A stretch of DNA of 64,000 nucleotides from Clostridiales bacterium (GCA_015056015.1 SVHD01000004.1:1-64000); one strand, 5' to 3'. Positions 26,671 through 36,577 are shown, counted from the stretch's first letter. The notes: generated by a model from the sequence alone, not told the origin. Translations and numbers: made by a program.

Positions 26671-28041
26671 TTATTCGCTGCGAACCACCGCCAGGGTATT
26701 GACCCGTTTTTCCCAATGGCCCATTTTATATCTCACGGTCATCACCGCCGCGCTGACCACCCAGCCTAACGGGAATGAAAGCGCCACCACCAGGGGCGTA
26801 TTGATAAACTTGGTAATGATGAAAAGATAAATCTGACGGACGACCACAAAGGAACTCAGGCAAATAACCATGGGGCCCACCGAATCCCCCGCCCCCCGCA
26901 GCGCGCCGGCATAGATCTGGGTAGCGCAGAAGGGCACATAGAAGGGCGAAAGCCATAGCACAAACATTTTGCCATATTCCAGCATTTCCGGATCGCTGTT
27001 AAACAGCTTGAGGGCAGGCTCGGCAAAGATCATCATGGGCGCCATCAGCACGGCGGTGCAGGCCATGGACAGCCACAGGGCAATGCTGGCGCCCTTTTTC
27101 GCCCGCTGAATATTCCCAGCCCCCAGATTCTGGCTGATGAAGGTAGTGCTGGCCGTGCTGATGCATACGGCAGGCAGCCAGGCAAAGGCGTCCAGGCGTC
27201 CATAGGCCGTCCAGCCGGCCATGCAGCTGGATTGGAAAGCGTTGATATAAGATTGCACAAAAGCATTGGAAAGGGAGGTAATCCCGCTCTGGAAACCGGC
27301 AGGAAGGCCAATGGCCATCACCCGTTTGAGCACCGGTATATCGATCTTCAGCTTATTCCAGTGCAGCTGATAGCTTTCCTGGGAGCGCATCAGAACCACC
27401 ATGGTCAGAATCGCCGCCAAGGCCTGGGAAATGATGGTGGCATAGGCTGCGCCCGCAACGCCCATGCGGAAAATACAAACGAACAGAATATCCAGAATCA
27501 AATTGAGCACCGCAGAAAACACCAGGAAATACAGGGGGCGCCTGGAATCCCCTACGGCCCTTAGAATACCGGAGCCGGTATTATAGAATAATACGCCCGC
27601 AACGCCGGCAAAATAAATCCGCAGATAATCGGCAGCATCCTTGATAACGTCCTCCGGGGTATCCATCCAGCCCAGAATGGTATCGGTCATCACCATCCCC
27701 AGGACGGTGCAAAATACGGACATAATCAGCGTCATCAGCACGGTGCTGTGCACCGCCTTGCTGAGGCCTTCTTCATCGTGGGCGCCGAAATACTGGGAAA
27801 TCACCACGCCTGCGCCGCCGGCCAGGCCGGTAAAGAAGCTGACGGTGGCATTGATCACACTGCCGGTAGAGCCTACCGCTGCCAGCGCTTCTTTGCCTAC
27901 AAACTGGCCCACCACCACGCTGTCCACCGTATTGTAAAGAATCTGGAACATCTGGCCGATCAGCATGGGAATGGCAAAGGAAATCAACAGCCTCCATATA
28001 TTGCCTCTGGTCATATCCACGCCTTTTGCTATCTTGGGCAT
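26671..28041 (-). CDS. MATE-family efflux transporter
   Basis: The 456-residue protein has twelve predicted helices in two homologous halves. The start NIWRLLISFAIPMLIGQMFQ and YNTVDSVVVGQFVG are characteristic of MATE proteins, which export cationic compounds using Na+ or H+. AAAGGAG precedes the ATG. It lies between two FAD oxidoreductase genes (gaps 25 and 30 bases), so it may export an operon product or intermediate. Confidence 0.92.
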   Translation of the reverse strand: MPKIAKGVDMTRGNIWRLLISFAIPMLIGQMFQILYNTVDSVVVGQFVGKEALAAVGSTGSVINATVSFFTGLAGGAGVVISQYFGAHDEEGLSKAVHSTVLMTLIMSVFCTVLGMVMTDTILGWMDTPEDVIKDAADYLRIYFAGVAGVLFYNTGSGILRAVGDSRRPLYFLVFSAVLNLILDILFVCIFRMGVAGAAYATIISQALAAILTMVVLMRSQESYQLHWNKLKIDIPVLKRVMAIGLPAGFQSGITSLSNAFVQSYINAFQSSCMAGWTAYGRLDAFAWLPAVCISTASTTFISQNLGAGNIQRAKKGASIALWLSMACTAVLMAPMMIFAEPALKLFNSDPEMLEYGKMFVLWLSPFYVPFCATQIYAGALRGAGDSVGPMVICLSSFVVVRQIYLFIITKFINTPLVVALSFPLGWVVSAAVMTVRYKMGHWEKRVNTLAVVRSE

Positions 28042-28071
28042 ATTTTCTCTCCTTTGTTTCCGTTTTTGTCC

Positions 28072-29346
28072 TTACGCTGGGATAATCGCGCCAATATTTT
28101 TTAGTTGCGCACACAAATCGGCATAGGGCAATCGAACCATATCGCAATCCATCCGGGCAGCCAATGCAGCGGCGCATCCGGCCGCCTGGCCTTCCGCCAT
28201 GCAGGTTGCCTGAACGCGCAAAGCGCTGTTGGCCTGGGTATCACTGCTGATGCATCGGCCGCATGCCAGCAAAAAGCGGCTGTTTTTGGGGATCAGCGCC
28301 CGATAAGGCACACTGGGCACAATCCCCGGCTGCAATTGCTCCGGAAAAACGCCCTGGGGCACATGCAGATCTACCGGATAGAAAGCATAGCAGACGGCGT
28401 CCTCCAATCGGCGGCCGCTGATATAATCCTGCCGCGTAATCTGATATTCCCCCTGAATACGCACCGTTTCCCGCACGCCGCATTCCCCGGCAAAATGGGA
28501 AACGAAAATTTTTTCCAGGCCGGGAAGCTGCCGGACACAAGAAAGATATTTTTCTATCTGCGCCCTGGCGTCCTGCTCCAGCAAGGTTTTTCCCGCTGAA
28601 GAATCTGCGTTTTCCGGGCAAGAGATATGAAAATCCGTCCAGCCTTTTTCAAGAATCCCATATGCCTTTTCCCCTGTCATCCACAGTGGGAGCTTCCCTT
28701 CTGCTTCCGCTTTTTTCAGCATCGGCAGCAGACTTTCCTTCTGCAGGACCTCCGGGCTGTATCCTGCCAGCCAGGCTGCCAGCGTAGCCGGCTGGAGGGA
28801 TTCGCTTTTTTCCACCGGATAGCCCAGCATGGAAACCAGATTGGCATCACCGGTGGCGTCAATCACCCGCCGGGCCGAAAGGAGCTTCAATCCATCCTTT
28901 TCCGCCAGCAGCATTTCTGCGCCCGTTTCTGTTTCCGTGGCCCCGGCCAGCATGGAATGGAGCCGAATTTTCACCTGATATTCCCGGCACATCCGATAGA
29001 CAGCCTGCTCATACAGAAACGGATTCAAGCGAATCTGCATTTTCCAGTGCGTCTTTATCGGCTGATTCATATCCGGGATAACCGCGCCGCCCAGCTGCGC
29101 CACTTCCTGAATCACACGCCAGCAGGGGCCGTCGATGATCTGCTGGCCCCATGCATAGAATAGTCCCGGGAAATTGACGCCGCCCGTGGTAATCGTGCCG
29201 CCCAGAGCAGCATTTTTTTCAATCAGCACGGTCCGTGCTCCGGATGCGGCGGCGGCGATGGCGGCAAAGCATCCTGCCGTTCCCCCGCCAATCACCGCCA
29301 CATCCGCATCTTCCAAGCGCTGCGCACAGACAACACGCTTTTCCAT
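28072..29346 (-). CDS. FAD-dependent oxidoreductase (proximal copy)
   Basis: The 424-residue protein has the FAD-binding motif VAVIGGGTAGCFAAIAAAAS near residue 14, LIEKNAALGG, and VIDATGDANLVSMLGYP in the middle. The C-terminal LLACGRCISSDTQANSALRV matches the PF12831-type oxidoreductases. Compared with the copy at 25353 it has the same architecture but limited identity, so the two may act on successive substrates. It lies 13 bases after the alkaline-phosphatase-fold gene. Confidence 0.82.
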   Translation of the reverse strand: MEKRVVCAQRLEDADVAVIGGGTAGCFAAIAAAASGARTVLIEKNAALGGTITTGGVNFPGLFYAWGQQIIDGPCWRVIQEVAQLGGAVIPDMNQPIKTHWKMQIRLNPFLYEQAVYRMCREYQVKIRLHSMLAGATETETGAEMLLAEKDGLKLLSARRVIDATGDANLVSMLGYPVEKSESLQPATLAAWLAGYSPEVLQKESLLPMLKKAEAEGKLPLWMTGEKAYGILEKGWTDFHISCPENADSSAGKTLLEQDARAQIEKYLSCVRQLPGLEKIFVSHFAGECGVRETVRIQGEYQITRQDYISGRRLEDAVCYAFYPVDLHVPQGVFPEQLQPGIVPSVPYRALIPKNSRFLLACGRCISSDTQANSALRVQATCMAEGQAAGCAAALAARMDCDMVRLPYADLCAQLKNIGAIIPA

Positions 29347-29359
29347 ACTTTTCCCCTTC

Positions 29360-30169
29360 TTAGCGCGCAGTAAAAATCTTGTAATGGTGGCGGATATTCA
29401 GATCCTCCGGCATATCCAGCCCATGGGCGCCGCAATCGCCATCAATTTCATGGCAGCCATGATCCATGGCAAAGCCAAGCAGGGTGTTATGCTTTTGCCA
29501 GTGATGTTCGATCATATGGGCAAAGGTGGCATAAGAATAGGAATTCATCCGCAATTCACCCAGGGTGATGGGGCTTTCCGGGCCATTCTTATGCATCACA
29601 TAATCATAATTGGTATTATAGAATACATAAAAATCGTATTCATCCTTCAGCAGCAATTCCGCCGCCTTGGCATTGGCTTCCTCCACCGTGGGGTAGATGA
29701 AATAATCCATATCCCGCTCCAGGAAAATCTTGCTCAGACTGCAATCTTCCTGGGACACGATCACCGGCTTTTTCCCGGCGCGGATCAGGGCGTCAAAAAT
29801 AGTATCGATCTTAATGACCGGCTTTTCGTATTTTTCAATGCCATGCACTTTGGGCTGAGCGCCGGTATACATGGTGCCAAAGCAAACGGGGGTAACAGAG
29901 GGCATCACGGTGCAGAAGGGCAGATCCAATTCCTTATTCTTGGTCAGTTCCGCGATAAACTGAGGATACTTATCCTCAATCCACTGGGCCACGGCATCCG
30001 GATTATACATCACAATCCGATCCACCTTTTTTCCCTGCAGCTTTTCATCCACATACCGGCACAATTCAGGCGAAGGGGCTGCGGCCTTTTCCGGGGCTTC
30101 AATGCCCATGGCATAACAAAGGGCGGCGCATAAAGTATCCAGGCTGTTGGGATTGATCTTTTCACTCAT
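29360..30169 (-). CDS. Alkaline-phosphatase-superfamily hydrolase (phosphodiesterase/sulfatase-like)
   Basis: The 269-residue protein has SVTPVCFGTMYTG near residue 110, placing a Thr/Ser nucleophile in the usual loop. AMDHGCHEIDG followed by a late HH pair matches the Asp/His metal ligands of the superfamily. It is short for a sulfatase and closer to small phosphodiesterase-like members. The substrate is unknown. The position between GH36 and FAD genes suggests trimming of a substituted galactoside. Confidence 0.62.
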   Translation of the reverse strand: MSEKINPNSLDTLCAALCYAMGIEAPEKAAAPSPELCRYVDEKLQGKKVDRIVMYNPDAVAQWIEDKYPQFIAELTKNKELDLPFCTVMPSVTPVCFGTMYTGAQPKVHGIEKYEKPVIKIDTIFDALIRAGKKPVIVSQEDCSLSKIFLERDMDYFIYPTVEEANAKAAELLLKDEYDFYVFYNTNYDYVMHKNGPESPITLGELRMNSYSYATFAHMIEHHWQKHNTLLGFAMDHGCHEIDGDCGAHGLDMPEDLNIRHHYKIFTAR

Positions 30170-30184
30170 TTTTGTTTACCATCC

Positions 30185-32290
30185 TTACTTTATTCTTTTC
30201 AATAAGACAGCAATGCCATCCATATCCTTGACATGATCCAATATCAGGGCTTCCTTGATGCAGATGCATTTTATCCCATTCCGGGCATAAATCCGCTCCG
30301 CTTCATAGCCTGCGGGCACGGGAATACGAATCGTTTCCGGCGCCCGATGAAATGCATGGGCCACCACAAGCGCCTTTTCCCCGTTTTCCCTTACCACGGC
30401 CTGCCAGCCGCTGGGATCGCGCCAGCTTCTGGGTTCTTCGCCATAGCGGCGGCTTTTTCCTTTTTTGAGGATGGGCGCTGCCTGGCGATAGAAGGAAAGC
30501 CCCTCCTTCAGGATCGCCCATTGCTCTGCGGAAAGCTTTTCCATCGGTCCGGAAAGGCAAAGCCTGCCCAGCATGCCGCCGGTCATTTTATAATACAGCT
30601 GGGCTTCATCATATTCCGGGCGCAGCACGGCCCAGATCTGGCTCTGCCGCACGGGAATTATCCTGTGCATATTAGCCGCCACAATGGGTATTTCTTCACA
30701 TTCGTGGGTATCGGATGCGGACGCCATGGACGCCCCCAGCAGGAAGGACGGATTCAGCCGATGCCCGCCGGAGGAACAGATTTCAATCACCAGCTCCGGC
30801 ATATCCCGGCGCAGCTTTTGCAAGAATTCCCGAACGGCCTGCAGATGCTGGCGCATGCCCTCCGCCGGGGATTCCGCGCCATCCACCCCAATGCCCAGGC
30901 TTTCATTGTAATCGAATTTTACATACTTAAATCCGTAATTTTTCAGAAAATCGGCCACTTTTTCCTGCAGATAGGCCCTTACTTCGGGCTTTCTGAAATC
31001 CCAGAAGCGGCGTTTTGCCACGGTGAGGGGAATGCCATCCCGTTTCAGCAGCCAATCCGTATGATGGAATTGGGGATTAGCACACCCAACCGATTCCATT
31101 TCAAACCAGATGCCCGGCTGCATGCCGCAGGCACGGATATAATCCAGGGTTGCATCCAACCCCTGGGGGAAAAGGAACGGCGAAATATCCCAGCTGCCCG
31201 CATGGGAATCCCATTTTCCAGGCTCCTGGGCATACCAGCCCGCATCAATCATAAAATAGGCCAGGCCCAGATCCTTGATTCTTTCCGCCAGAACGCGGAT
31301 GTTTTCATCGCTGGGCGTTCCCCAGGTAGCGCAATACTCATTAAAAAGCGGGGGCAAATCCTCTTCTTCTTTGGGCACCTGTAAATGTTTTTCCGTATAC
31401 TGAATCAACCGTTCACAGGCGTCGTCAATGCCATTGGCCGATACGGTAAGAATGGCCACCGGCGTCCGGAAGCTTTCCCCCGGGGCGATATGCTTCATCC
31501 AATGGCCCATTTCCCGGTCTGCCTGGCCGCCGGCCAGGGTAAAGCCATTATCAATCCGCCCCATTTCCATCTGCCAGGAATGATCCACGCAAAGCTGCGC
31601 CGCCCAGATAACGCCACTCACAGCATCCTCCGCGCCCACAAAGGGCACATAATCCCGCACGGGGACACTGCCCACCTGGCCCCAGCGAGAAATCACCGGG
31701 TTGCCATAACCCCAGGAGGGCTCCAGATGCAATTGTTCCACCGATTCCCGGATCAGCCGCCCTTCGGCAGACCAGTTGCTGCGCATTCTGTAAATAAACA
31801 GTCTTTCCGGCGAATGATCCACGGTGAAGGGCGAAATTTCACCCAGGGTAAAGCTAGAGAGCATTTCCAGGGTCGCCTGCTCCCCGCTGTCATTATAAAA
31901 AGCAGTCTGGACGGTAAAATATTCTTCTCCTTCCAGATAAGCGGCCCGATGCAGATAGCGATAGCCCCGTTCATCCTTGAGCCAGGTTTCAATCGCCGTT
32001 TCCTGCCCATTTTTCAGTACATCCTGATGATCCAATCGCAGCTGATGGGTGGAAAAGGAATCCTGCATGGTACGCCCATGAACAAAGCCGCCGGAATAGG
32101 CGTCGCCCAGTAATTTCACCTGAATCAGCGGGGCCACCCGGCAATCCTTATCCCGGATCATGGCTTCCATCCCCCGGGGCAAAAGACGCAGGCCCATCAT
32201 TCCCGTTTTTTCCCCCTGCAGATATTGCAGGATCATGTCGCCAAAGGCAAAAGAAGCATATACTTTTCTTTCTTCAAAGCGTTTTCCCAT
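30185..32290 (-). CDS. GH36 alpha-galactosidase
   Basis: The ATG at 32290 has GGAGG 8 bases upstream; the longer frame beginning at 32332 has no site. The 701-residue protein has the GH36 layout: N-terminal beta-supersandwich (about 1-300), barrel starting near YCATWGTPSDENI, nucleophile D460 in KYVKFDYNE, CSSGGHR near 505 and candidate acid/base D527 in SASDTHE. No signal peptide is present, so it is cytosolic. It heads a five-gene operon with an alkaline-phosphatase-fold enzyme, two FAD oxidoreductases and a MATE pump. Confidence 0.88.
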   Translation of the reverse strand: MGKRFEERKVYASFAFGDMILQYLQGEKTGMMGLRLLPRGMEAMIRDKDCRVAPLIQVKLLGDAYSGGFVHGRTMQDSFSTHQLRLDHQDVLKNGQETAIETWLKDERGYRYLHRAAYLEGEEYFTVQTAFYNDSGEQATLEMLSSFTLGEISPFTVDHSPERLFIYRMRSNWSAEGRLIRESVEQLHLEPSWGYGNPVISRWGQVGSVPVRDYVPFVGAEDAVSGVIWAAQLCVDHSWQMEMGRIDNGFTLAGGQADREMGHWMKHIAPGESFRTPVAILTVSANGIDDACERLIQYTEKHLQVPKEEEDLPPLFNEYCATWGTPSDENIRVLAERIKDLGLAYFMIDAGWYAQEPGKWDSHAGSWDISPFLFPQGLDATLDYIRACGMQPGIWFEMESVGCANPQFHHTDWLLKRDGIPLTVAKRRFWDFRKPEVRAYLQEKVADFLKNYGFKYVKFDYNESLGIGVDGAESPAEGMRQHLQAVREFLQKLRRDMPELVIEICSSGGHRLNPSFLLGASMASASDTHECEEIPIVAANMHRIIPVRQSQIWAVLRPEYDEAQLYYKMTGGMLGRLCLSGPMEKLSAEQWAILKEGLSFYRQAAPILKKGKSRRYGEEPRSWRDPSGWQAVVRENGEKALVVAHAFHRAPETIRIPVPAGYEAERIYARNGIKCICIKEALILDHVKDMDGIAVLLKRIK

Positions 32291-32330
32291 AAAAAACGCC
32301 TCCGCTATCATGATAATTTTTGCCAATTCC

Positions 32331-32359
32331 ATTATATCAAAAAAAGCAGCCCATGGAAA
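32331..32359 (-). promoter_or_regulatory. Promoter of GH36 five-gene operon
   Basis: Minus-strand TTTCCA (weak -35) and TATAAT have a 17-bp spacer. A CATGGAAA motif overlapping the -35 recurs as CATTGGAAA about 20 bases further upstream, a possible activator site. Confidence 0.5.
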
Positions 32360-32436
32360 GCATTCCAGTCCATTGGAAACAGAAAAAATTCATCCGTATG
32401 TATTTGCCGCCGTGGATTGGTAAAATGAATTTCCGC

Positions 32437-32465
32437 TTTACGATCCTTTCGATCAATGCTATAAT
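32437..32465 (+). promoter_or_regulatory. Promoter of epimerase-nitroreductase-rarA-GH43 unit
   Basis: TTTACG and TATAAT are separated by 17 bp, about 50 bases before the epimerase ATG. Confidence 0.55.
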
Positions 32466-32515
32466 ATAGGATAGAATATTAGCGAAATATTTTTTCGCAG
32501 GAGGAATGATTTACC

Positions 32516-33370
32516 ATGAAGGATACCATCATTCGCAATGAAAAGCTGACCGTCTATACCAACGCCTTTGGCGCCGAACTCAAGGGCGTGGAAATGAACG
32601 GTATCGAATATCTCTGGCAGGGCGGCATTGATACCTATCCCCGCACCAGCCCCACCCTTTTCCCTGTAATGGGCCGTTTTCTGAGCGATACTTATTATGT
32701 GGGCGACAAGGATTATCAGATGCAGCTCAACGGCTTTGCCCTGGATTCCAATTTTGAAATCACCTGCCTGAAGGATGATTCTGTTACTTTTACCCTGCTG
32801 CCCAATGAACGCACCCGCAAATCCTATCCCTTTGAATTTGCGCTGCATGTTACCTACACCGTAAAGGATAACGCCCTGATCGTGCATCACAAGGTGGAAA
32901 ATAAGGGCGATGCCCCCCTTCCCTTCTGCATCGGCAGCCATACCGCCTATAAGTGGCCCCTGATGCCAGAAGATCAGCCCGAGGATTACTTCCTTCGCTT
33001 TGAAAAAGAAGAAACCCTGGATTCCTTCAATCCCTTCGGCTGGACCCAGCGCTTCGTGGAGGGGAAGATCCGCCCCTTATCCCACGATCTGTTTGCCAAT
33101 TATACCCGCAGCCTGAAGGATATTCAATCCGAATGGATTGAACTGGCCTGCCATAAGCATGATCATGCCGTGCGCATTCACCGCAGCCAGTATCCCTTCC
33201 TGGCCATCTGGACCATGCCCACCCCCAATGCGGCCCTGATCTGCCTGGAGCCCAGCACCAGCGTGCATCCCGGCAATCATCCCAGCCTGCATCTGGAGGA
33301 TCGCGACGGCGCCCTGGTTTTGGCTCCCGGCGAAACCTTCGATAATGAATTCATGGTGGAATTCCGCTGA
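32516..33370 (+). CDS. Aldose-1-epimerase family protein
   Basis: The 284-residue galactose-mutarotase-like protein has AELKGVEMNGIEYLWQGG near residue 20, SPTLFPVMGRF, and ICLEPSTSVHPG near the C-terminus; the Glu is the expected general base. It should interconvert anomers of a free sugar or sugar phosphate. AGGAGGAATG precedes the ATG. It is first in a plus-strand unit and diverges from the GH36 operon, so a role in galactose metabolism is plausible. Confidence 0.85.
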   Translation: MKDTIIRNEKLTVYTNAFGAELKGVEMNGIEYLWQGGIDTYPRTSPTLFPVMGRFLSDTYYVGDKDYQMQLNGFALDSNFEITCLKDDSVTFTLLPNERTRKSYPFEFALHVTYTVKDNALIVHHKVENKGDAPLPFCIGSHTAYKWPLMPEDQPEDYFLRFEKEETLDSFNPFGWTQRFVEGKIRPLSHDLFANYTRSLKDIQSEWIELACHKHDHAVRIHRSQYPFLAIWTMPTPNAALICLEPSTSVHPGNHPSLHLEDRDGALVLAPGETFDNEFMVEFR

Positions 33371-33399
33371 TAAACAGCGATTACTGGAGAGAGAGAAAC

Positions 33400-34152
33400 A
33401 TGGAAACCTGTGCCTTGAATGATTTTTTTGCTCCTGCCCAGCGGGCGCGTTTTCTGGAGGCTATTCCCAAGCGGAGAAGCCTTCGCTGCTTTTCCGAAGG
33501 CCCGGATATTGCCCAGAAAAGCGCCCTGAGCTATGCCGCCGCCCGGGTCTGCCTGCCCGGTGTGCGCATTGAACTGATTGAAAGCGCCCCGGAAAAGATT
33601 TTCCGCAAGCTGCCCATCGTAGGCGGCATTACGGGCACTGATCGCGCCGCCGTATTGATCGTGGATGAAACGGCGCCCAACAGCCTTCTGCATGCCGGCA
33701 TCAGCGGCGAGGCCTTTGTTCTGGAGGCCGTCTCCCTGGGCCTTGGTACCTGCTGGATTGGCTCTTACAAGCACGGCGGGATCGATGTGGAATTGAATCC
33801 CAACGAACGCATTGCTGCCGTCATCGCCATCGGCGTGCCCAATGAAGAGCCGGGCGGCAGCAAGCGGAAAAAGCTCGCCGAAATCTGCAAGGGGGATCCT
33901 TCCTCCTGGCCTCTTTGGGCTTATCATGCCGCCGAATGCGTGCGCTTCGCCCCCTCTGCCATGAATCTGCAGCCCTGGCGGCTTTCTTATGCCGGGCGTA
34001 CCCTGGTGCTTTCCCGCACCGCCTTTGGCGGGGATCTGGATCTGGGCATTGCGCTTTTGCATATGTCCCTGGGGGTTGGCGAAAAGGAACATATCATTCG
34101 CCTGGGCGAAGGGAAGGAAATTGCCTCGCTGATTGCGGAGGATCGGATATGA
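33400..34152 (+). CDS. Nitroreductase-like protein (TM nitroreductase type)
   Basis: The 250-residue protein has the two-half arrangement of the TM1586-type FMN nitroreductases: RRSLRCFSEG near residue 26, GLGTCWIGSYK near residue 120 and a second half beginning VRFAPSAMNLQPW near residue 182. It probably binds FMN and reduces an unknown substrate. Its stop overlaps the rarA ATG (ATGA). Confidence 0.75.
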   Translation: METCALNDFFAPAQRARFLEAIPKRRSLRCFSEGPDIAQKSALSYAAARVCLPGVRIELIESAPEKIFRKLPIVGGITGTDRAAVLIVDETAPNSLLHAGISGEAFVLEAVSLGLGTCWIGSYKHGGIDVELNPNERIAAVIAIGVPNEEPGGSKRKKLAEICKGDPSSWPLWAYHAAECVRFAPSAMNLQPWRLSYAGRTLVLSRTAFGGDLDLGIALLHMSLGVGEKEHIIRLGEGKEIASLIAEDRI

Positions 34153-35432
34153 CGCTTTTCTCCCAGAATGAAACCAAAAATGCGCCCCTGGCCGATCGGA
34201 TGCGCCCCCGAAATCTGGATGAATTTTTCGGGCAGGAGCATATCGTAGGCAAAGGCCGGCTGCTTCGCCGGGCCATTGAGGCCGATCGGCTGACCTCTTC
34301 CATTTTCTATGGCCCTCCCGGCTGCGGTAAAACCACCCTGGCCAGCGTCATCGCCCAGCAGACCAACGCCGCCTTTGTGAAAATGAATGCGGTCACCTCC
34401 GGCGTATCGGATGTGCGGGAGGAACTGAAAAAAGCGGCGGACCGGCGCAGCATGTACGGCCAGCCCACCTATCTTTTATTGGATGAATGCCATCGCTGGA
34501 GCAAGGCCCAATCCGATTCCATCCTTCCTGCCATGGAAGAAGGGCTGATCCGCTTTATCGGCTCCACCACCGAAAATCCCATGATTTCCATGACGCCGGC
34601 TATCGTCAGCCGATGCCGGGTATTTGCCTTTGAGCCCCTTTCCCGTCAGGATGTGGAAAGGGCGCTTTTGCGCGCCGCCACGGATCAGGAACGGGGATTT
34701 GGCAAAATGAATGTGGTCGTGGATGAAGATGCCCTGCATCATATTTCCCATGTAGCGGGGGGCGATGTGCGCACGGCCCTGAACGCCCTGGAATTGGCGG
34801 TGCTTACCACCCCCACCGTGGATGGAAAAATCCATATTACGCTGCCCATCGCAGAGGAAAGCATCCAAAAGCCCATGATCCGCTGCGATGATACTCTCTT
34901 TTACGATATGCTTTCCGCCTTTTGTAAATCGCTCCGCGGCGGGGATGGGGATGCGGCGCTGCTGTGGTTTTCCCGTTTGCTTTATGCGGGGGCCGATCCC
35001 CGGATGCTGGCCCGGCGCATTATCGCCCACGCCAGCGAGGATGTGGGCCTTGCCAATCCGGTTGCCATGCTCCAGGCCGTTGCCGCCGGGCAGGCCCTGG
35101 AAATGATCGGTATGCCTGAGGCCAAATTGCCCCTGACCCAGGCCATTCTGGCCATCTGCAACAGCCCCAAATCCAATTCCGTGGTGATGGCCATTGACGC
35201 CGCCATGGCGGATGCGGAAAAGGGCGGTTTTGGCCCGGTGCCGCCTCATCTGCGGGATTCCCATTATGCCGGGAATGAGCGGCTGGGCGTTAAAACCAAT
35301 CAGGAATACAAATATCCCCATGATTACCCCGGGCATTGGGTGCAGCAGCAATATCTGCCCGATGACCATTTGAATGCCCGCTATTATTTCCCCAGCGATC
35401 AGGGGCAGGAAGGCAAATTAAAGCCCCGATGA
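34149..35432 (+). CDS. rarA: Replication-associated recombination protein A
   Basis: The ATG at 34149 overlaps the nitroreductase stop, giving 427 residues, as usual for RarA/MgsA. The AAA+ ATPase core shows FYGPPGCGKTT (Walker A), LLLDECHRW (Walker B), a sensor in FIGSTTENPMISM and SRCRVF. The C-terminal tetramerisation half holds SEDVGLANP and YKYPHDYPGHWVQQQYLP, which are RarA signatures. It acts at stalled replication forks. The translational coupling to a nitroreductase and a following GH43 gene is odd. Confidence 0.95.
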   Translation: MTLFSQNETKNAPLADRMRPRNLDEFFGQEHIVGKGRLLRRAIEADRLTSSIFYGPPGCGKTTLASVIAQQTNAAFVKMNAVTSGVSDVREELKKAADRRSMYGQPTYLLLDECHRWSKAQSDSILPAMEEGLIRFIGSTTENPMISMTPAIVSRCRVFAFEPLSRQDVERALLRAATDQERGFGKMNVVVDEDALHHISHVAGGDVRTALNALELAVLTTPTVDGKIHITLPIAEESIQKPMIRCDDTLFYDMLSAFCKSLRGGDGDAALLWFSRLLYAGADPRMLARRIIAHASEDVGLANPVAMLQAVAAGQALEMIGMPEAKLPLTQAILAICNSPKSNSVVMAIDAAMADAEKGGFGPVPPHLRDSHYAGNERLGVKTNQEYKYPHDYPGHWVQQQYLPDDHLNARYYFPSDQGQEGKLKPR

Positions 35433-35450
35433 CAGGAAGGAGAAGCATCC

Positions 35451-36365
35451 ATGAAAAACGGAACCTGCTGGCTGGATGACCAGGGAAAGCTGATTCAGGC
35501 CCACGGCGGCATGATTATCAAATTCGGCGATCTGTATTACTGGTACGGAGAAAACAAGGATGGCCCCAACTGCATCATCAACGGTGAAACCAGCCGCCGG
35601 GTAGATGTGATCGGCGTAAGCTGCTATACCAGCCATGATCTTCACACCTGGCATTATGAAGGCCTGGCCCTGAAAGCCACGAAGGATGATCCCAATTTTC
35701 CCCTGCATTTCAGCCGTGTGCTGGAGCGGCCCAAGGTGTTATTCTGCGAAAAAACGGGCAAATATGTGATGTGGTTCCATGCCGACAGCGCCAATTATCA
35801 GGCCGCACAGGCGGGCTGCGCCATTGCCGATGATCCCAAGGGGCCCTTTACCTTCCTCCATGCCAAATGCCCCAACGGCCGGGATTGCCGGGATATGACC
35901 TTCTATTTCAGCCCTGAGGACGGCAAGGCCTATATCATCCACAGCGGCGACCGGAATAAAACCATGTATGCCTCTCAGCTCAATGATGAATACACCGATT
36001 TTACCGGCGTCTGCTATCCCATGATGCAGGATCAAACCCGGGAGGCGCCCGCCCTGATCTATCACAACGGCTTGCATTACTGCGTTACCTCCGGCTGCAC
36101 CGGCTGGGATCCCAACAGCGCCCTGTACTCCGTTACGCCCCATCTGAGCAACGGCATGAAGCTGATTGATAATCCCTGCGAAGGCCCCAATTACCGCCGC
36201 ACCTTTGAAGGGCAGAGCACCTATATCTTCGAAGCGGAAGGCCAGGCCTATCTGATGCTGGATCACTGGAAGCGCTATGATCTCATGCATTCCGGCTATT
36301 CCATCCTGCCCATTACTTTTAACGATGAAGGCATTATGACCGTTCATTGGCGGGACGAATTCTGA
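35451..36365 (+). CDS. GH43-like glycoside hydrolase
   Basis: The 304-residue protein is a single five-bladed propeller. It begins AHGGMIIKFGDLYYWYGE, which resembles the GH43 subfamily containing exo-beta-1,3-galactanase-like enzymes; ERPKVLFCEKTGKYVMW and DCRDMTFYFSPEDGKAY continue the family pattern. There is no signal peptide or binding module, so it should act inside the cell. AGGAAGGAG lies before the ATG, 18 bases after rarA. A terminator follows. Confidence 0.78.
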   Translation: MKNGTCWLDDQGKLIQAHGGMIIKFGDLYYWYGENKDGPNCIINGETSRRVDVIGVSCYTSHDLHTWHYEGLALKATKDDPNFPLHFSRVLERPKVLFCEKTGKYVMWFHADSANYQAAQAGCAIADDPKGPFTFLHAKCPNGRDCRDMTFYFSPEDGKAYIIHSGDRNKTMYASQLNDEYTDFTGVCYPMMQDQTREAPALIYHNGLHYCVTSGCTGWDPNSALYSVTPHLSNGMKLIDNPCEGPNYRRTFEGQSTYIFEAEGQAYLMLDHWKRYDLMHSGYSILPITFNDEGIMTVHWRDEF

Positions 36366-36382
36366 TTCCAACAAATTTCCCG

Positions 36383-36423
36383 GGGAATGCCGCGGCGCGC
36401 GCCCTGGCATTCCCTCTTTTTTA
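36383..36423 (+). terminator. Terminator after GH43 gene
   Basis: A 9-bp stem (GGGAATGCC at 36383-36391 with 36406-36414) has a GC-rich 14-nt loop and is followed by TCTTTTTT. Confidence 0.8.
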
Positions 36424-36577
36424 TTTCATAAAGCGTTCTGTGCGTTGCCATAAAATTGCCATATTTTCCCTTATCTGCAGTCACATTTCATCGTTATTCT
36501 TTCCATAGCATCCTCCCGATTTTACTGTGCATGGCATACCCCCATGCGGGCATAATAAATGGGAGGTGAATTCTTCC

